This document shows positions 36,445 through 45,100 of a stretch of 64,000 nt of DNA, piece after piece. The DNA lies in contig NZ_SOGJ01000028.1 in assembly GCF_004402375.1 (NCBI RefSeq), positions 1-64,000 on the forward strand, given 5' to 3'. Position 1 is the stretch's first letter, and every line of letters starts with the position of its first letter. The notes under the pieces were generated by a model that saw only the letters and a program-made list of their open reading frames with translations, was not told where the DNA came from and searched no databases. The position numbers and the translations under genes are program-made. Source of the stretch: Cryobacterium breve. GTDB lineage: Bacteria > Actinomycetota > Actinomycetes > Actinomycetales > Microbacteriaceae.

Positions 36445-36768
36445 TCACCGGAAATAGTCGGGCCTGGATACGTAGGTGTCGGAGACGAACATGACACCAC
36501 TGGAGGTGCTGAGAAGTTCTTGGACGGCGTCGATCAGTTCGCCGGCGTTGTTGGGCGGGAGGACGGTGATGAGCATGGTGAGGGTGTCGTATTCATTGAA
36601 GAGTAAAGCCCCGGAGTGTTGGCCGTGATGTCCGATTCCGGATACCCCTGACACGGACGTGTAGCCGGTGGCACCGGCGGAGGTGATCAGGTCGCGGATT
36701 GCCGGGGCGTCTCGGGCGGGCACGACAACCTCCAGCCGTGTCATTTGGGTCAGGTTGTTCATGGTCAT
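36445..36768 (-). CDS. PII-like signalling protein of the dab operon
   Basis: The protein has 107 residues. It starts with the ferredoxin-like strand LEVVVPARDAPAIRDLI, continues with TGYTSVSGVSGIGHHG in place of the PII T-loop, and ends with ELIDAVQELLSTSSGVMFVS. The uridylylation Tyr motif of GlnB is absent. PII-like proteins next to DabA/DUF2309 genes are recurrent and are thought to sense a nucleotide or bicarbonate state. Its ATG overlaps the dabA stop (ATGA at 36765-36768); a second ATG at 36762 is better spaced from AAAGGA. It probably tunes DabAB activity, by inference. Confidence 0.78.
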   Translation of the reverse strand: MTMNNLTQMTRLEVVVPARDAPAIRDLITSAGATGYTSVSGVSGIGHHGQHSGALLFNEYDTLTMLITVLPPNNAGELIDAVQELLSTSSGVMFVSDTYVSRPDYFR

Positions 36769-39194
36769 GTTCCTTTCAGCGCGGTGGGGGCGGCCGTCCA
36801 GCCGTACGGGGTGTATCGGTGCCAGGGGGCTGCGGAGTCGTTGCGTGCGGTGAGGGTGATCCAGCTGTTGTCGAGCAGGTTGCGGAGCACCTGGTTGCGG
36901 GAGACGATGCGGCCGATGCTGTCCAAGGGCGCTTGGATGATGACGGTCAGGCGCATGGGTTCGTGGAACAGTTGGTCGCCCAGGCCGACGGATTGCCAGG
37001 GCAGGCCGCGGCGCAGGTCGCCGGTGTGGCCGGCGAGAACTCCGATGGTGCCGACGGCATTGTGGATGGTTTTGGTTCCGGCGCCGAGGGTGGCGGGGTT
37101 GAGGGCGGAGAAGTAGTACTGGTGGTTGATCCACTGGGCGACCACCAAGGGCGCGGTCATGATCGTTTCCAATGCGGCACCGTCCAGGTCCAACTCAGTT
37201 TGGTAGGAGTGGAGGAACACGCGCCGGTCCAGGTTGACGCCGCGGGTCATCCGACGCGGTCCGATGACCATGGCGGCGTTTCCGGCAAGCCCCAGCTCGG
37301 GATACACCTCCGCCCAGTCGTGGGCGCGCCTCTGGACTCGGGAGGGGGAGTGCGGGGATGCTCCGGGCAGGTCCTGGGCGCGTTCTCTGATCAGTATCTC
37401 GGCGGCTGTGTGCTGGGCTCGGTTGAAGGTGTGCACCGCATCGACGTGGCTCTGCGGGATGAGGTGCTGGTCCAGGAGTGTGACGGCGTCGGTGACGGTG
37501 TTGTGCTCGGCTGCGATGAAGAAGCTGTCGGAGGGGATGTCGATACCGCGTGCCGCCAGGAGGACTCGCACGTCGGGGGCGTTGAAGATGGCGGCCGAGG
37601 CGCGGGCGTTGGCCGCTCCAGGGTTGCCGCCGCAGGCACCGCAATCCAACGCTGACTGGTACAGGTTGTTCATCGACTCGGACGCGTGGCCGGCGAGCAC
37701 GACCAGCGGGGCGAACTGGGTGATGCCCATCATCCGCACCGCAGTTTCAGCCATCGCGGCCCGCTCCTCCAGTGTGAACGCGTCGGCGACTGTGACGTTG
37801 CTCGGGAGTGTGGCCGTCGCCGGGGTCAGGAATCGGTGGATTCGTGCCTGCAGTGTGGGGGTCAGGGTGCGCAGCACGCTGATGGCGCCGAACAGCCAAC
37901 CGGATACCTCCGCGAAGGCGAATGGTGTCACCGTGCCGGAGTCGGCACGGTGGGTCGACCGCCGGAGCGCGTCGCGGGCGCGACCGCGCATGGTGTGGTT
38001 TTCAGCCTGCGCTGAGTGGGTTGGGTGCTCGGTGAGGTGGTGCCGGGCAGTCAGGAGGGCCGGCAACGAATTGATGGCTCCTCGGGCTTTGTACCGGGAG
38101 AACCGCACGGGGACGCCGAAGAATCCGGCGAACCCGAACGTCTCCACTTCGGGGAGGACCTCGACGTGACGCCGCATTCCTTCGGACCGAGGGTCAATAC
38201 ACATCACCAGTTGCAGTTGGGGACGAGGGGTGAAGGGATCGGTGTCCCTGAGGCCGTCCACCAGGGCGGCGCGGTAGTGCAGTTCGTAGGCCTGCTGCCA
38301 GGTCAACGCGTGGTCGGGCACCGGATGGGTTGCCAAGATCCGGCTCACCGCCGCGATGTCGTCCCGGTCTGCTCGGCCGCCGCCGATCGACCGGGCAACG
38401 TGCTCGGCTCTGTGCCAGAGGGCCGGTGGGGTCACGTCGGCTTGGGTGGGTCCGGGGGGTGCAGTGAGACGGGTCAGGCCGAGGAGGGCTCGGAGGGTCA
38501 ATCTCACGCCCAGATAGGAGAGCAGGTCGATGTCCCCAATCCTTTCGGCCCGCCACTTGATGTGGCCGACCCAGCCCGGCAGATGGTGGAGCTCGCTTCG
38601 GAGCGTCTCCGTCACCGCGTCCGCCGGGACTCCGAGTTTGACCAGCGCCCACGCCAGTGCGGCGTCGGGCTCGACGGGCAGTTCGGCCACCGTCCGGCGC
38701 ACCGTTCGGGGGAGTGACGGGTCTCTGCGGGCCAGGGTTCGCCAGGCCTGGTAGAAGCCGTGCTGCTTGTGGGGCATCGCCCAGAGCGGGTCAGGGTTCA
38801 GATAGGACGACACCCAGATGGCCAGGTACTCGTCCAGCCAAGGCGCGGTAGGTGCAGCTGCCACGGGGGAGGTCCACGGCGTGATCCTCATGTCCAGGAT
38901 CGCCACGCTCACCGCGGACACGCTTTTCCCGCCGATGGTGAGTTGCCCGGCGAGTTCCGGGACACGCTCGGCCAAGGCTGCTTCGAGGTCGGTGTCGACG
39001 ATGCGGCCACGGTCGGCGTCGGCGAGGTAGGCGTCCCGGGATCGGGCGAGGACCACGCCCGGGGCGGCGGCGGTCTCGAATGGGCGAGGTTCGTGGCCGG
39101 CAAGAGGGTTCACGGCGATGAAGGACTCCATCGGCCAGGACGGCACAATGTCGTGGGCGGCTGTGGCCACCTGGGCGCGAAGAATCAAATTCAT
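36765..39194 (-). CDS. dabA: DabA, inorganic-carbon transporter catalytic subunit (DUF2309)
   Basis: The protein has 809 residues. The beta-carbonic-anhydrase-like zinc site is complete: Cys332 and Asp334 in MCIDPRSEG, His503 in LAGHASESM, and Cys518 in LDCGACGG. These correspond in order and spacing to Cys351, Asp353, His524 and Cys539 of the characterised Halothiobacillus DabA. The protein is shorter than that enzyme (about 1,046 residues). DabA hydrates CO2 to bicarbonate vectorially, powered by ion flow through DabB. It overlaps dabB upstream (ATGA at 39191-39194) and the PII-like gene downstream. It is cytoplasmic and membrane-associated, without a signal peptide. Confidence 0.93.
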   Translation of the reverse strand: MNLILRAQVATAAHDIVPSWPMESFIAVNPLAGHEPRPFETAAAPGVVLARSRDAYLADADRGRIVDTDLEAALAERVPELAGQLTIGGKSVSAVSVAILDMRITPWTSPVAAAPTAPWLDEYLAIWVSSYLNPDPLWAMPHKQHGFYQAWRTLARRDPSLPRTVRRTVAELPVEPDAALAWALVKLGVPADAVTETLRSELHHLPGWVGHIKWRAERIGDIDLLSYLGVRLTLRALLGLTRLTAPPGPTQADVTPPALWHRAEHVARSIGGGRADRDDIAAVSRILATHPVPDHALTWQQAYELHYRAALVDGLRDTDPFTPRPQLQLVMCIDPRSEGMRRHVEVLPEVETFGFAGFFGVPVRFSRYKARGAINSLPALLTARHHLTEHPTHSAQAENHTMRGRARDALRRSTHRADSGTVTPFAFAEVSGWLFGAISVLRTLTPTLQARIHRFLTPATATLPSNVTVADAFTLEERAAMAETAVRMMGITQFAPLVVLAGHASESMNNLYQSALDCGACGGNPGAANARASAAIFNAPDVRVLLAARGIDIPSDSFFIAAEHNTVTDAVTLLDQHLIPQSHVDAVHTFNRAQHTAAEILIRERAQDLPGASPHSPSRVQRRAHDWAEVYPELGLAGNAAMVIGPRRMTRGVNLDRRVFLHSYQTELDLDGAALETIMTAPLVVAQWINHQYYFSALNPATLGAGTKTIHNAVGTIGVLAGHTGDLRRGLPWQSVGLGDQLFHEPMRLTVIIQAPLDSIGRIVSRNQVLRNLLDNSWITLTARNDSAAPWHRYTPYGWTAAPTALKGT

Positions 39195-40753
39195 GACGGC
39201 ACTCCTGTGGTCGCTGACGAGTGGGGGACAGCCGGCGGGCGGGGAAGAGCCGGACGGCGGGGGAGGGCGGCCGTCACGGTCCTGGTGTAGACGTGGTCAC
39301 GCAGGTGTGCGAGCTGGTGCGGGTTGCGGGAGAGCAGTTGGACCACGATCAGGCCGCCGGCGGGCAATGCCATAAGCCAGGCGGGAGCGCCGTTGATAGT
39401 GGTCTCGGCTTCCAAGGCCGCCGTGAAGATCTGCAGGAGGGCCACGTATCCGAACATCAGCACCACGACTGATGCCGTGCCGCCGAGGAGCGTTCGGAGC
39501 GAGAAATCGGTGCTCAGTGCTGTGCCCAGAGCGACGCTGGCGGTCACGGAAACGAACGCAAGCAGAGCAGTACTGGCCGTTGACACGGTGGGGGAGAACG
39601 CCCATTCGGCTGCCGCCAGCGCCGCCGATGGCACCAGCACCGACAGGGTCACGGCTGCAGCGAGTGTGAACGGCGAGCGGATCCCTCGAGTTGGAAGGTC
39701 CCTGTCGACGGCATGCTGGCGCACCCCCATTCCGGCCCCGAGGAAGAGGGTGGATTTGAACAGGGAGTGAGCGACCAGATGGAAGAGTGCGGCCGCGAAC
39801 ACACCCAGACCGCAGGCCATGATCATGAACCCCATTTGCGCCATCGTCGAGAAGACCAACCGCCCCTTCACATCCGGCCGGGCCAGGCGCACCGCCGACG
39901 CGTAGACCAGGGTCACGGCACCGGCCACGAATACCCCGATCATGACTGCCTGGTGCGGCGCGATGGCCGGAGCGAATCGGATCAGCAGAATCGCACCGGC
40001 ATTGACAACGCCGGCGTGCATCAGCGCGGACACCGGCGTGGGCGCCGCCAACGTGAACGGCAACCAGTCCTGGAAGGGGATCTGGCTTGAGCGAGCTAAC
40101 GCCGAGACCACGAGCAGCGCGGCGCAGGTCAATTGAAGCGGCAGCGGCAACGACTCCGCGACCTCACCAAGCTGATCCAGTGGAAGGTCTCCTTTGGCGG
40201 TGACCAGCAAGATGGTGACAGATACCAGGAAGGCAGTGTCAGCGATCATGAACCGGGATCCGGTGCGCCGGATCCCGTCGCGGGCCTGTGCCAGCGGACG
40301 ATAGGTTGCCAGGAGCGCCACGAGAGCCGCCCCTGCCCCGAGCCAGGCCACGGTGAACAGGGCAACCGACCCGGCGCACACCAGCAACACCGTGAAACCC
40401 GTGAGCAGGTTGGCTGCGACGATGAACCAGACCTGTCGACGATCACCCCGTAGGTATCGAATCGCGAAGACCTGGATCAGCGCACTGAGCCCCAGCACCA
40501 GCACCGACAAGGTCAAGGCCACGGCATCCAGGCGCACGGAGGTGGACCCCACCACCACCTGCGCGCTCCGATGCGGCGCGCCAACGGATGCGATCGCGAC
40601 AGCGACAGTCGCGGCGAACCCAAACCCGACCACGGTCGCTGCCAGTCGGGCAGCCCTGTCCCCGCTCGCTCCCGACCAGCCGAGGAGCAGGGTGAAGAGC
40701 CCCGCGATCCATGGGGTCAGGGTCACACCACCCACAACAAGCCAATCAGACAT
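39191..40753 (-). CDS. dabB: DabB, NuoL/MrpA-like proton-conducting membrane subunit
   Basis: The protein has 520 residues with about 13-14 helices. The antiporter-like core SQIPFQDWLPFTLAAPTPVS then ALMHAGVVNAGAILLIRF is the hallmark of NuoL-type proton channels, and MGFMIMACGLG with HLVAHSLFKSTLFL follows. Start ATG 40753 was chosen for the AGAGG box 5-9 nt upstream; a GTG at 40771 is an alternative. In the DAB system it supplies cation flux that drives CO2 hydration by DabA. It is first gene of the operon dabB-dabA-PII-like; no respiratory complex I genes are adjacent. Confidence 0.92.
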   Translation of the reverse strand: MSDWLVVGGVTLTPWIAGLFTLLLGWSGASGDRAARLAATVVGFGFAATVAVAIASVGAPHRSAQVVVGSTSVRLDAVALTLSVLVLGLSALIQVFAIRYLRGDRRQVWFIVAANLLTGFTVLLVCAGSVALFTVAWLGAGAALVALLATYRPLAQARDGIRRTGSRFMIADTAFLVSVTILLVTAKGDLPLDQLGEVAESLPLPLQLTCAALLVVSALARSSQIPFQDWLPFTLAAPTPVSALMHAGVVNAGAILLIRFAPAIAPHQAVMIGVFVAGAVTLVYASAVRLARPDVKGRLVFSTMAQMGFMIMACGLGVFAAALFHLVAHSLFKSTLFLGAGMGVRQHAVDRDLPTRGIRSPFTLAAAVTLSVLVPSAALAAAEWAFSPTVSTASTALLAFVSVTASVALGTALSTDFSLRTLLGGTASVVVLMFGYVALLQIFTAALEAETTINGAPAWLMALPAGGLIVVQLLSRNPHQLAHLRDHVYTRTVTAALPRRPALPRPPAVPHSSATTGVPS

Positions 40754-40796
40754 CGGCACCTCTCGAAGCACGACTTACAAAACAGGAAAAACATAG

Positions 40797-40807
40797 CACA
40801 TGTTGTG
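40797..40807. promoter_or_regulatory. Operator candidate between dabB and its divergent regulator
   Basis: CACATGTTGTG (arms CACA and TGTG around TGT) lies in an AT-rich pocket 44 nt upstream of dabB and 53 nt upstream of the winged-helix gene. On the minus strand TATGTT could serve as a -10 box. The pocket is the only low-GC stretch nearby and is the likely control region for both. Confidence 0.4.
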
Positions 40808-40859
40808 TGTCGGGAATCGAGTGTAGAGAAAAAATCATCTGGTGGGAGATAATCGGAAG

Positions 40860-41144
40860 ATGGCGACCTGGACGTTTCTGACCAACCACGCCCACGTGTT
40901 GTTGTGCGTGGCGGACAACCCGAACGTCCGGCTACGCGACGTCGCCGTTCAGGTCGGCATCACTGAGCGCGCGGCGCAACGCATCGTCTCCGAGCTGGAG
41001 GAGGCAGGCTACCTGAACCGCGAACGCGAAGGTCGACGTAACACGTACCGGCTCAACACCGCGATGCCACTTCGGCACCCGTTGGATCGCGATCATCGCA
41101 TCGGGGAGCTCCTTTCCGCCTTCGCCAACCCCCACAGCCAGTGA
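40860..41144 (+). CDS. Winged-helix transcriptional regulator, divergent to the dab operon
   Basis: The protein has 94 residues from ATG 40860, which follows GGGAG and gives the expected N-terminus MATWTFLTNHAHVLLCVA. The helix-turn-helix reads VRLRDVAVQVGITERAAQRI with wing EEAGYLNREREGRRNTYRL, a MarR/ArsR-like single wHTH. The tail PLRHPLDRDHRIGELLSAF is conserved in many small actinobacterial regulators. No ligand domain is present. Its divergent position to dabB suggests local control of inorganic-carbon uptake. Confidence 0.78.
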   Translation: MATWTFLTNHAHVLLCVADNPNVRLRDVAVQVGITERAAQRIVSELEEAGYLNREREGRRNTYRLNTAMPLRHPLDRDHRIGELLSAFANPHSQ

Positions 41145-41209
41145 CAGAAGCGCGGGTCGCCCGCGCGCATCACGCCTTCGTCTGCGCCGAGCCGGATGCA
41201 GTCGATCCA

Positions 41210-41229
41210 ATATCGATAACCATCGATAT
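41210..41229. promoter_or_regulatory. Palindromic operator upstream of arsDA (ArsR-type candidate)
   Basis: ATATCGAT-AACC-ATCGATAT is a perfect 8-bp inverted repeat with a 4-nt spacer, 65 nt upstream of arsD. Such AT-rich palindromes are typical of ArsR/SmtB-family sites. No arsR lies in the window, so either ArsD itself or an unlinked ArsR would bind. Confidence 0.6.
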
Positions 41230-41294
41230 GCTGGGAGGACCGTCATCACGGACAACTCGTCCCCTCTGGATGCCGGTCTAGGAGATGGTCACCC

Positions 41295-41768
41295 ATGGCA
41301 CACATCGAAATTTTCGAACCGGGACTCTGCTGCGGCACGGGCATCTGCGGAGTCGACGTCGACCAGGCGCTGGTCACCTTCTCTGCCGACCTCGATTTCG
41401 CCCGCACGAACGGCGGCGACGTCGCCCGGTTCAACCTGGCCCAGGAGCCGCTCGCGTTCGTGGAGAACGAGGTGGCCCGCCAGTTCCTGCACACCGTCGG
41501 CCAGGAGGGCCTGCCGGTCACGCTCGTGGGCGGAGCCACCGTGCTCACCGGCCGTTACCCCACCCGGGCCGAGCTCGCGAGCTGGACCGGATCACCGTCT
41601 GTCGACACCGCCGCTGGGGCTGCAACCGACTCCGGAGCGGCCAGTCACCTCGCGGCCGTGCAGCCCGAGGGTTCGCTTCAGCTGCTCGCCATGGCGTCGG
41701 TTACACCGGCTGCGGGCGCGGAGGCCAGTGCCGAAGCCGGTTGCTGCGGCACCGGCGGCTGCTGCTAG
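41295..41768 (+). CDS. arsD: ArsD arsenical metallochaperone
   Basis: The protein has 157 residues. The N-terminus IEIFEPGLCCGTGICGVDVD has the arsenite-binding cysteines 12, 13 and 18 in the canonical spacing. NGGDVARFNLAQEPLAFVEN and LPVTLVGGATVLTGRYPTR are conserved ArsD blocks. After an Ala/Ser linker of about 35 residues, a second cysteine group, CCGTGGCC, ends the protein, resembling the extra Cys pairs of long ArsD forms. It delivers As(III)/Sb(III) to ArsA. arsA follows after 8 nt. Confidence 0.93.
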   Translation: MAHIEIFEPGLCCGTGICGVDVDQALVTFSADLDFARTNGGDVARFNLAQEPLAFVENEVARQFLHTVGQEGLPVTLVGGATVLTGRYPTRAELASWTGSPSVDTAAGAATDSGAASHLAAVQPEGSLQLLAMASVTPAAGAEASAEAGCCGTGGCC

Positions 41769-41776
41769 GGCCGATC

Positions 41777-43585
41777 ATGTCGACCCTGCGCTTCCTCGCC
41801 GACGCCCCGCGCTTCCTCTTCTTCACCGGCAAGGGCGGGGTCGGCAAGACCTCCATCGCGTGCGCGAGCGCGGTTCGCCTGGCCGAGGCCGGGGCATCCG
41901 TGCTGCTGGTCAGCACAGATCCGGCTTCCAATGTGGGTCAAGTCTTCGGGGTGAGCATCGGCAACACGGTCACCCCGATCGCGGCGGTTCCCGGTCTGTG
42001 GGCTCTCGAGATCGACCCAGAGCAGGCGGCCGAACAGTACCGCGAACGCATCGTCGGCCCGGTGCGCGGCCTGCTGCCGCCCGCCGAGGTGGCCACGATC
42101 GAGGAGCAGCTCTCGGGCGCCTGCACCACCGAGATCGCCTCCTTCAATGAGTTCACCGACCTTTTGACGGATGCCGCCTGGACGGCCGCGTACGACCACA
42201 TCCTGTTCGACACGGCCCCCACCGGGCACACCATCCGACTGCTGCAACTGCCTGGGTCGTGGACCGACTTCCTCACCGAGGGCACGGGCGACGCGTCCTG
42301 CCTCGGGCCGCTCTCCGGCCTCGAGAAGCAGCGCGCCGTCTACGCCGACGCCGTGGCGGCGCTCGCCGACCCTGCGCGAACGCGGCTGGTGCTGGTCGCC
42401 CGCGCCCAGAACGGCGCACTGCGCGAGGCGGCCCGCACCCAGGCCGAACTGTCCGCCATCGGAATGGAGCGGCAGTACCTGGTGGTCAACGGCATCCTGC
42501 CGGCCGGCCCGGGCACGGCCACGCCTGCCGATGCCGCGGCCGACCCACTCTTCGCCGCCATCCGGGCGCGGGAGCAGAAGGCGCTCGCCGCGATGCCCGA
42601 GGGGCTTCGCTCGGCGCCCACCGACCACGTCGAGCTGAAAAGCGCCAACATGGTCGGCCTCTTCGCACTCCGCAGTCTGCTCGAGCCGGAGGTCGTCCCG
42701 ACGCCGGTCGCCGTCGTCGTCGACGCGGTCGTGCCGGGGGCCCCGCTCTCGGCTCTCATTGACGAGATCGAGGCCGGCGGTCACGGCCTGGTGATGCTGA
42801 TGGGCAAGGGCGGCGTGGGCAAGACCACCCTCGCGGCGGCCATCGCCGTCAGCCTCGCCGAACGTGGCCTGCCCGTGCACCTCACCACCACCGACCCGGC
42901 CGCGCACCTCGACGACACCCTGGCCGGCGGTCTGCCGCACCTGACCGTTTCCCGGATCGACCCGGCCGTCGAAATCGCCGCCTACACCGAGCGGGTCATG
43001 AGCACGAAGGGCGCGCAGCTGGACGAGCAGGGCCAAGCCATGCTCCGCGAGGACCTGCGGTCGCCGTGCACCGAGGAGATCGCCGTCTTCCAGGCCTTCT
43101 CCCGCGTGAGCCGGGAGGCGAGGAACACCTTCGTCGTGATGGACACCGCGCCAACGGGCCACACCCTGCTGCTGCTGGATGCGACCGGGTCGTACCACCG
43201 CGAGGTCACCAGGCAGTTGGGTGGCGGCATCCGCCTGACGACGCCGATGATGCGGCTGCAGGACCCGAAGCAGACGAAAGTGATCCTGGTCACCCTCGCC
43301 GAGACAACGCCTGTGCTCGAGGCCGCGGAGCTGCAGGCCGACCTGGAGCGGGCCGGGATCACGCCGTGGGCGTGGATCGTGAACAACTCCATCGCTGCGG
43401 CGGCGCCGACCAGCCCGCTGCTGCTCGCGCGGGCCCGGAATGAGCTCATCGAGCTCGAGCATGTGCACGAGAAGCGCGCCCCGCGGCTCGCGGTGGTGCC
43501 GCTGCTGGCGGAGGAGCCGGTCGGCATTCCCGCGCTGCTCGCGCTGGCCGCGGGGAGGCAGCCCGCGCCGGCATCCGTTCGCTAG
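41777..43585 (+). CDS. arsA: ArsA arsenite-translocating ATPase
   Basis: The protein has 602 residues from ATG 41777. It is a tandem duplication of a deviant Walker ATPase: TGKGGVGKTS near residue 16 and MGKGGVGKTT near 346. Each half is followed by a signal-transduction DTAPTGHT motif and a metal-site Cys region (LSGACTTEI and LRSPCTEEI). It normally energises the ArsB pump with ArsD as chaperone. No arsB, acr3, arsC or arsR lies beside it in this window, so the pump must be elsewhere. Length matches full two-domain ArsA. Confidence 0.95.
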   Translation: MSTLRFLADAPRFLFFTGKGGVGKTSIACASAVRLAEAGASVLLVSTDPASNVGQVFGVSIGNTVTPIAAVPGLWALEIDPEQAAEQYRERIVGPVRGLLPPAEVATIEEQLSGACTTEIASFNEFTDLLTDAAWTAAYDHILFDTAPTGHTIRLLQLPGSWTDFLTEGTGDASCLGPLSGLEKQRAVYADAVAALADPARTRLVLVARAQNGALREAARTQAELSAIGMERQYLVVNGILPAGPGTATPADAAADPLFAAIRAREQKALAAMPEGLRSAPTDHVELKSANMVGLFALRSLLEPEVVPTPVAVVVDAVVPGAPLSALIDEIEAGGHGLVMLMGKGGVGKTTLAAAIAVSLAERGLPVHLTTTDPAAHLDDTLAGGLPHLTVSRIDPAVEIAAYTERVMSTKGAQLDEQGQAMLREDLRSPCTEEIAVFQAFSRVSREARNTFVVMDTAPTGHTLLLLDATGSYHREVTRQLGGGIRLTTPMMRLQDPKQTKVILVTLAETTPVLEAAELQADLERAGITPWAWIVNNSIAAAAPTSPLLLARARNELIELEHVHEKRAPRLAVVPLLAEEPVGIPALLALAAGRQPAPASVR

Positions 43586-43649
43586 CGGGCTGGCCGGCGT
43601 TCACGTCGACGCGCGGGTCGAGTCCGATGCCCGGTAGCCACACCGGCCC

Positions 43650-43736
43650 GAACGAATTCGACGGAGATTTTGGCCAAGTCAGGCTGGAACGCTGGAAAAG
43701 AGCGCTTTCACGACAAAATCTCCGTCGAATTGGTTC
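43650..43736. repeat. 87-bp palindromic element, copy 2 (MITE/REP-like)
   Basis: The two 23-bp arms (43650-43672 and 43714-43736, core ATTCGACGGAGATTTTG) are inverted repeats with 22 of 23 matches and enclose 41 bp. The geometry equals that of copy 1 at 34945-35031 in opposite orientation, and the end of the interior (TTCACGA against CTCACGA) is also alike. It sits between the convergent ends of arsA and the MFS gene. Confidence 0.88.
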
Positions 43737-43776
43737 CACGGCGGTCGCGGCGCTCCGCCCGCGACGAGCGACCCGG

Positions 43777-45066
43777 CTAGCGCAGGACCGGCCGGGCCGT
43801 GGCGCTGCGCACAGCCGACCAAACGACGATTGCGATCACCAGCACCATGGTGACCAGACCCAGCCCTGAGTAGCCGACGGCGCTCAGCACCAGGCCGGCC
43901 AGGGCGCCGCCGAGGGCGCCGGCCGCATTCATCGACAGGTCGGAGAAGCCCTGCAGGGCAGCCCGGTCGTGCACATCCACGGCCTCCGCGATCAGCGCCG
44001 ACCCGGCGACGACGGAGGCCGACCAGCCCAGTCCGAGCAGGATCAGTCCCACGGTCATCGCGGTCTGTGACTCCCCGGCCAGCCAGAAGATGGCCAACGC
44101 GGCCAGTAGCAGGATCTGGCCGACGAGGATGACGGGCAACCGGCCAAGGCGGTCCGCGAGCCAGCCGAAGACGGGGGAGAGCGCGTACATTCCGGCGACG
44201 TGGAGGCTGATGGTCAGACCCACCACCGTCAGGGTGGCACCGTGGTCGCGCAGGTGTACCGGGGCCATCGACATCAGGGCGACCATGGTGGCGTGGCTGA
44301 AGGCGATCACGGCCACCGCATAGCGAGCCTGCGGGTTCGCACGCACGATGGCCAGTCCGCCCCGCCGTGTTCCGCCGGAGGGGTCGACCTCCCGCGCGGC
44401 GAGGGCGGTGAGCAGCGGGTCCGGGCGGAGCCCGACGGTGTAGACCACGGCCGCGCCGACCGTGGCGATCAGGGAGAAGGCGAAGGCGCCGGTCAGGGGC
44501 GGCAGGCCGAGGGCCCCGCCCACGACCTCGCCGGGGCCGAACAGGTTCGGGCCGAGCACGGCGCCGATGGTCGTCGACCAGACCACGATGGACAGATCCC
44601 GCGCCCGGTACTTCGTGCTCGCGAGGTCGGTGGCGGCGAAGCGGGCCTGCAGGTTCGTGGCCGATCCGGCGCCCAGAAGCATCAGGGCCAGCAGGAGCAG
44701 CGGGAAGACGTCGACCGCCACCGCGGTGATGGCGAGAACAGCTCCGGAGCCGGCGATGAGCGAGCCGGTCGCGAGGGAGCGGCTGCGCCCGCGGCGCTGG
44801 GCCAGGCGGGCAAGGGGCACTGCTACCAGCGCCGCGCCGAGGGTGCTCATGGTGGCTGCCATGCCCGACCAGGCGCTTGAGCCGGAGAGCTGCGCGGCCA
44901 GCAGGGCGCCAAGGGAGAGCGTGGCCCCCATTCCGATCCCGCCCAGGATCTGGCCGGCGATGAGTACGCGCACCACCGTGCGCTGCAGCGGCGTGTGGTC
45001 GGCCGACGTGTTCACGGTGCCGGCCTCCGGGGTTGCCGGCGCGGGCGCATCCGGATTGGTGGACAT
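43777..45066 (-). CDS. MFS exporter behind a CsoR-like operator
   Basis: The protein has 429 residues from ATG 45066, behind AGGGAG; the long upstream frame belongs to another gene's reading. Twelve hydrophobic helices are recognisable, beginning VVRVLIAGQILGGIGMGATL, with the MFS loop ARLAQRRGRSRSLATGS between helices 2 and 3 and FGWLADRLGRLPVILVGQ in the second half. It resembles drug/metal-efflux MFS members. The palindromic GC box 35-54 nt upstream suggests induction by copper or a related thiol-reactive signal. Substrate unknown. Confidence 0.82.
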   Translation of the reverse strand: MSTNPDAPAPATPEAGTVNTSADHTPLQRTVVRVLIAGQILGGIGMGATLSLGALLAAQLSGSSAWSGMAATMSTLGAALVAVPLARLAQRRGRSRSLATGSLIAGSGAVLAITAVAVDVFPLLLLALMLLGAGSATNLQARFAATDLASTKYRARDLSIVVWSTTIGAVLGPNLFGPGEVVGGALGLPPLTGAFAFSLIATVGAAVVYTVGLRPDPLLTALAAREVDPSGGTRRGGLAIVRANPQARYAVAVIAFSHATMVALMSMAPVHLRDHGATLTVVGLTISLHVAGMYALSPVFGWLADRLGRLPVILVGQILLLAALAIFWLAGESQTAMTVGLILLGLGWSASVVAGSALIAEAVDVHDRAALQGFSDLSMNAAGALGGALAGLVLSAVGYSGLGLVTMVLVIAIVVWSAVRSATARPVLR

Positions 45067-45100
45067 CGGGCTCCCTTGCGGCGTGGACGGGCGGTGCTTC

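Noticed and set aside
41765..43468. Long minus-strand frame opposite arsA
   Set aside because: Antisense shadow of a two-P-loop ATPase; no homology pattern and no ribosome binding site.
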